Assembly (NCBI GenBank): GCA_033344775.1
Contig: JAWPMT010000004.1
Span: forward strand, 1,054,001-1,118,000
Direction of reading: 5' to 3'
Length of the DNA stretch: 64,000 bases
DNA from: Cytophagales bacterium
Lineage (GTDB): Bacteria; Bacteroidota; Bacteroidia; Cytophagales; Cyclobacteriaceae
This document shows positions 61,051-64,000 of this stretch, in pieces. The first letter of the stretch is position 1, and every line of letters begins with the position of its first letter. Under the pieces are notes generated by a model. It saw only the letters and a program-made list of their open reading frames with translations, was not told where the DNA came from and made no database searches. Made by a program: the position numbers and the translations under genes.

Positions 61051-63375
61051 TCAATTCGATAGCGGTGCTTCATTACGATCTCGTTTCAATCGGTAGTAGA
61101 TCATGGCCTGTACTTTTCGGTCCCAGGGATTTCCAAACTGTGCGGTGTAGTTCGAGTCTTCTGATTTCTCTATTCCATAAGGCTTGGGGATGTAAGGAAT
61201 TCCCTGCTTTTTAAAAGTCTCCCCTACTGCGGCAATTCTACGTCTGCTCAGTGCAAAATTGTAATCATTTTCCCCTACAACATCGGCATATCCATTGAGC
61301 AGGACTCCTAGGATCTCGATATTGGGATTGGACACAATTTCGGAGATCATCATCTTGCCATTGAGGTCCAGTTCATCCTGATTGTTTTCAAAAAAGAATT
61401 CTTTCTCCATCACCAAATTGCCCCCTTCATCCTTCATGATCAAGCGTAGTTCCGGTTCTTTGTGTCGAGGCAAGCCATAATAGGTCACAAATTTCAAATC
61501 CCTTAAGCGATTCATCCCTTTAGGGCTCCACTGCATCAGGTAAGCACTATCGCCATATTTGACTTTGCGAGGCTTCATCTTCCACCTCACCCGATGTAAT
61601 ACGGGCCATCTACCTACCACCACCTTATCTGGCGGCGTGGCCTCCATGCCTTTGATGATCGCAGCTCCCATCATATCAGAGGTATCGCTTTTCGTTCGAT
61701 AGAACAGTAGCTCTGAAGGCATTCCTCCTTTTCCAAAACCAATTTCATGAGGTATGACCTTACCATCTGCAGCAATGACACATGCATCATTGTCATCGAT
61801 CATTGTATCAAACAAGACTCCTAATCCAACTTTCTTCAACTTCATCCCCTTCGTGGTAAAATGATACGAGATCTTGTAGAACTGAGCAAGACCATCCACT
61901 ATTGGCTTCCCGTCTTTGTCTACAGGCTCAAGCGACTGAACGATCCTGATATCTTCAAAATCAAATGCAATTTCAGTTCTTGGAGTGATTCCTGTGCCAT
62001 CGTAGGTGACATGGCCGGTCAGGTATTTGGTTCCTGACATGGGTGTATTGGAAGCTAGCTTTCCATCTACATTGACCACAAAATGAGAGGTAGATTGTGG
62101 AACAGGATAGCCATACATCAATCGGCTCATACCTGCACCCAGGGTAAAGCGGCCATCTTCACTGGATCTTCCAGCGTAATTCACACCTTCCCGAAGCTCA
62201 AATTCCATCTTATACTTGATCCGTTCTTCAAACTCGTCAAGGATGGCTTTCTCTTCATCGTTGGCATAGTTGTAGCCAAGCAGCATGTAAGCATAGGCGC
62301 TTTTGAACTGATTGAGTTTTTCATGGCACAATGCTGCCGCGAAGTAGGCCCTCATGTTTGGATTCAACAGGTTGCTACGATCTGCCAATTCAATGCCATA
62401 CTTTAAAATATCTCTCTGGAAATAATCTTCGGCGATAGTCAGTGACATATTAGCGAACATAGTCGCATTGTTTCCTACATACTTCTCCACATACTGACGT
62501 AGCAACCTCGCATAATCTTCTACTTTGTATAGTCCGCTGAAAAACACCTGTCCCACCAGCACCAGGCTATCCGGATTACTTAAATACTCGGCAAGAGAAC
62601 GAATGTATCGCTCACGAGATCGTAGCAATACACTGTTTTTTCGTTCCAGCGATTTATGAAGTAGTTGCTCCATCGACACTTCCATGTAACCGGAAAACTG
62701 TTCTTTCCTCGCTTCGATCAATCGTTCATTGTTCACCACGCGAGGAAACAAGACGCGATCCCAGGGCTTTACAAATTCCTGGATCATCGACCAATTCAGG
62801 GAATCGGCATACTTTTTCTCAGACAGATCGATCAGGTACTTTCTAGCAGCACCTTGAGCTTTTCCTTGATTTACCCACTTCATGGCATTGCTGTAGGCAA
62901 AAACATGTTCCTGTTTCTTGGGCTTATCAGCATACGCATCATGGTAATCGTTAAGATTTACGAGGCTATGAGCCAATTCCAGGAATTCATTCACATCCAT
63001 GGCTTGCTCAACACGTAGCACTTGCCGACCCTTTGGTTCATAAAACAACATCGTCGGGTAAGCATTGACCTTCATCAAATCGACAAAATCCAATTGTTGC
63101 TTCTCCGCATCGATGCGTAGTGAAATGAAATGATCATTGAAAAACTCAGCGACGGTATCGGCTGAAAAGACTTCTTTTTCCATCCATTTGCATGGACGGC
63201 ACCATTCGGCGTAGAGGTCTACAAAAACGAATTTTTGCTGACTCTTCGCCTCTTGAAGTGCTTCATCAACGGTAAGATCTCTGAAGGTTATTTCCGAGGC
63301 ATAGGAAATACTTGCGATGAACAGTAGGCATAACAATACCATCCATCGCCTGGTGAGGTGGATACAGGCGGACAT
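61051..63375 (-). CDS. Secreted thioredoxin-fold protein with C-terminal OmpA-like segment
   Basis: 774 residues with a signal peptide (about 1-27, ending SYAS). The N-terminal thioredoxin domain (about 30-140) has FVDLYAEWCRPCKWMEKEVF with the redox motif CRPC at 59-62. A long helical middle (about 150-400) of TPR-like character follows, then beta-rich sequence. The C-terminal 90 residues include GYADVVGENDYNFALSRRRIAAVGE, the OmpA-type peptidoglycan-binding motif (D..N..LS..RA..V). The combination would place a thiol-redox domain on a cell-wall-tethered envelope protein. Function is unknown. Confidence 0.85.
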   Translation of the reverse strand: MSACIHLTRRWMVLLCLLFIASISYASEITFRDLTVDEALQEAKSQQKFVFVDLYAEWCRPCKWMEKEVFSADTVAEFFNDHFISLRIDAEKQQLDFVDLMKVNAYPTMLFYEPKGRQVLRVEQAMDVNEFLELAHSLVNLNDYHDAYADKPKKQEHVFAYSNAMKWVNQGKAQGAARKYLIDLSEKKYADSLNWSMIQEFVKPWDRVLFPRVVNNERLIEARKEQFSGYMEVSMEQLLHKSLERKNSVLLRSRERYIRSLAEYLSNPDSLVLVGQVFFSGLYKVEDYARLLRQYVEKYVGNNATMFANMSLTIAEDYFQRDILKYGIELADRSNLLNPNMRAYFAAALCHEKLNQFKSAYAYMLLGYNYANDEEKAILDEFEERIKYKMEFELREGVNYAGRSSEDGRFTLGAGMSRLMYGYPVPQSTSHFVVNVDGKLASNTPMSGTKYLTGHVTYDGTGITPRTEIAFDFEDIRIVQSLEPVDKDGKPIVDGLAQFYKISYHFTTKGMKLKKVGLGVLFDTMIDDNDACVIAADGKVIPHEIGFGKGGMPSELLFYRTKSDTSDMMGAAIIKGMEATPPDKVVVGRWPVLHRVRWKMKPRKVKYGDSAYLMQWSPKGMNRLRDLKFVTYYGLPRHKEPELRLIMKDEGGNLVMEKEFFFENNQDELDLNGKMMISEIVSNPNIEILGVLLNGYADVVGENDYNFALSRRRIAAVGETFKKQGIPYIPKPYGIEKSEDSNYTAQFGNPWDRKVQAMIYYRLKRDRNEAPLSN

Positions 63376-63594
63376 AACACAAATTTCCTTTTGAACGAAA
63401 TTATTTTAGTTCACGTATAGATCGTACCAAAAGTTATTCGGCTTAGGTAGTGAACCGGTGTTTTGTGGGATAAGTGGGAAGAATGATCTGCGCAAGTTGA
63501 TTGCTTTAGATCTGTTTTTTGTCTGGCTGAACGGATATTGATCAATTCGATTTGACTTTTCTTTGTTAAGAGTAAGTACGGGTTTTTGGGACCA

Positions 63595-63882
63595 TCACCC
63601 CTTCCTTCCTATGGCATAGGCTTTGAAACTGATCATTTTCTCATGATTCAACAAGCTTTCCAGGGTGTTGTAATCACGCCCCAGTTCTTTGTTTCCTGCA
63701 ATCGCATGAATATAAGTATGGCATTTTCGACAGACGTAAATGCCCCGCGTATTCATTTCTTCTCGGGTATACCTTTTCCTGAACCATTTGTTGCTATGGC
63801 ATTTCTTCGGGATCAGGTGATGGAATGTCAGAGGGAGGTCTTTCTCACAAATCTCGCAGTGTTCCGGTTCCGTGTTAGTCAT
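63595..63882 (-). CDS. HNH endonuclease-family protein, 95 aa
   Basis: Zinc-type HNH module: EHCEICEKDLPLTFHHLIPKKCHSNKWFRKR, then YVCRKCHTYIHAIAGNKELG. Two CxxC pairs and the HH-N-H residues are visible. This short form (about 95 aa) is common as a single gene in Bacteroidota chromosomes. It could be a nuclease or only a DNA-binding relic. No restriction or mobile genes are adjacent. Confidence 0.87.
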   Translation of the reverse strand: MTNTEPEHCEICEKDLPLTFHHLIPKKCHSNKWFRKRYTREEMNTRGIYVCRKCHTYIHAIAGNKELGRDYNTLESLLNHEKMISFKAYAIGRKG

Positions 63883-63939
63883 CTATTCTTCAGTATGCCT
63901 ATCAAAGGTAAACACATGAAAGAGGATCAGCTGGATCAA

Positions 63940-64000
63940 TTACTCATCTCTCAGCGACCTTACCGGATTGACACTTGCTGCTCTCATGGTCTGCGAACCA
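63940..64000 (-). CDS. FtsX/MacB-type permease (3' end only)
   Basis: The last 20 codons of a gene running in from the right edge: GSQTMRAASVNPVRSLRDE, stop TAA at 63940-63942. The (A)A..NPV.SLR.E ending is the conserved C-terminus of FtsX-type ABC permeases and matches the end of the 870-aa permease at 25.1 kb (KAASANPVDCLRNE). So a second such permease starts outside this window. Confidence 0.72.
   Translation of the reverse strand, partial: GSQTMRAASVNPVRSLRDE

Noticed and set aside
1-64000. CRISPR arrays, tRNA/rRNA genes, transposases or integrases
   Set aside because: I looked for regularly spaced repeats, GTTCGA-type T-loops, and DDE/tyrosine-recombinase motifs and found none.

Overview
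The window looks like chromosome from a marine-type member of the Bacteroidota, probably order Cytophagales (Reichenbachiella/Ekhidna-like), although the genus is an inference. The grounds are a very large secreted adhesin ending in a gliding-motility-type (type B) type IX secretion sorting domain, a PorP/SprF partner at the left edge, several MacB/FtsX-type permeases with a PadR repressor, many signal peptides ending in GQ, lipoproteins, a PUR-alpha-like DUF3276 protein, and candidate promoters with the Bacteroidota TTG / TAnnTTTG layout. No rRNA, tRNA, CRISPR array or transposase was found.

Layout. 0-6.4 kb: the start of a PorP/SprF gene, divergent from a T9SS adhesin that leads a three-gene operon, plus a 53-residue membrane protein. 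6.4-10 kb: core genes (Sua5/TsaC, pgk, DUF819 membrane protein). 10-12.7 kb: a DUF4157 protein and an AAA+ ATPase of the kind found in extracellular contractile injection system (eCIS) loci, here without any sheath, tube or baseplate genes, with a divergent coiled-coil membrane protein. 12.9-17.5 kb: DUF3276, DUF58, quinone reductase, GT4 glycosyltransferase and a secreted protein. 17.5-20 kb: a 59-residue ORF between imperfect direct repeats, then a coiled-coil/TerD/TerD operon. 20-25 kb: an S9 peptidase fused to a formylglycine-enzyme-like domain, an SGNH hydrolase and a lipoprotein esterase.

25-33 kb is the accessory part. It holds a PadR/FtsX-permease operon with two matching palindromic operators, a VapBC toxin-antitoxin pair, an AT-rich P-loop ATPase-TIR gene that looks like an abortive-infection effector, a secreted unknown, and a class II Fic AMP-transferase with a promoter rich in GTAAAC motifs. 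33-45.7 kb: orphan PAS histidine kinase, Rieske oxygenase divergent from an amino-acid permease, a four-gene sirtuin operon, two VOC proteins, a TetR repressor and hydrolase that share an 18-bp palindromic operator, DNA polymerase IV, a YHS protein and a PLP decarboxylase. 46-60 kb: two AraC-type regulators around a roughly 800-base gap, an operon of a phosphohydrolase, an unknown and a lipoprotein ADP-ribosylglycohydrolase, then small-molecule enzymes, an SRAP protein, a membrane protein/XRE pair and an ECF42-type sigma factor with its YCII partner. 60-64 kb: an S41 peptidase, a thioredoxin/OmpA-like fusion, an HNH nuclease and the C-terminus of another FtsX-type permease.

Four convergent gene pairs end in an identical 4-bp TTAR stop-stop overlap. 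The best candidates for new biology are the ATPase-TIR gene beside VapBC and Fic, and the orphan eCIS-type AAA+/DUF4157 pair. All family assignments come from reading motifs by eye; no database search was possible.
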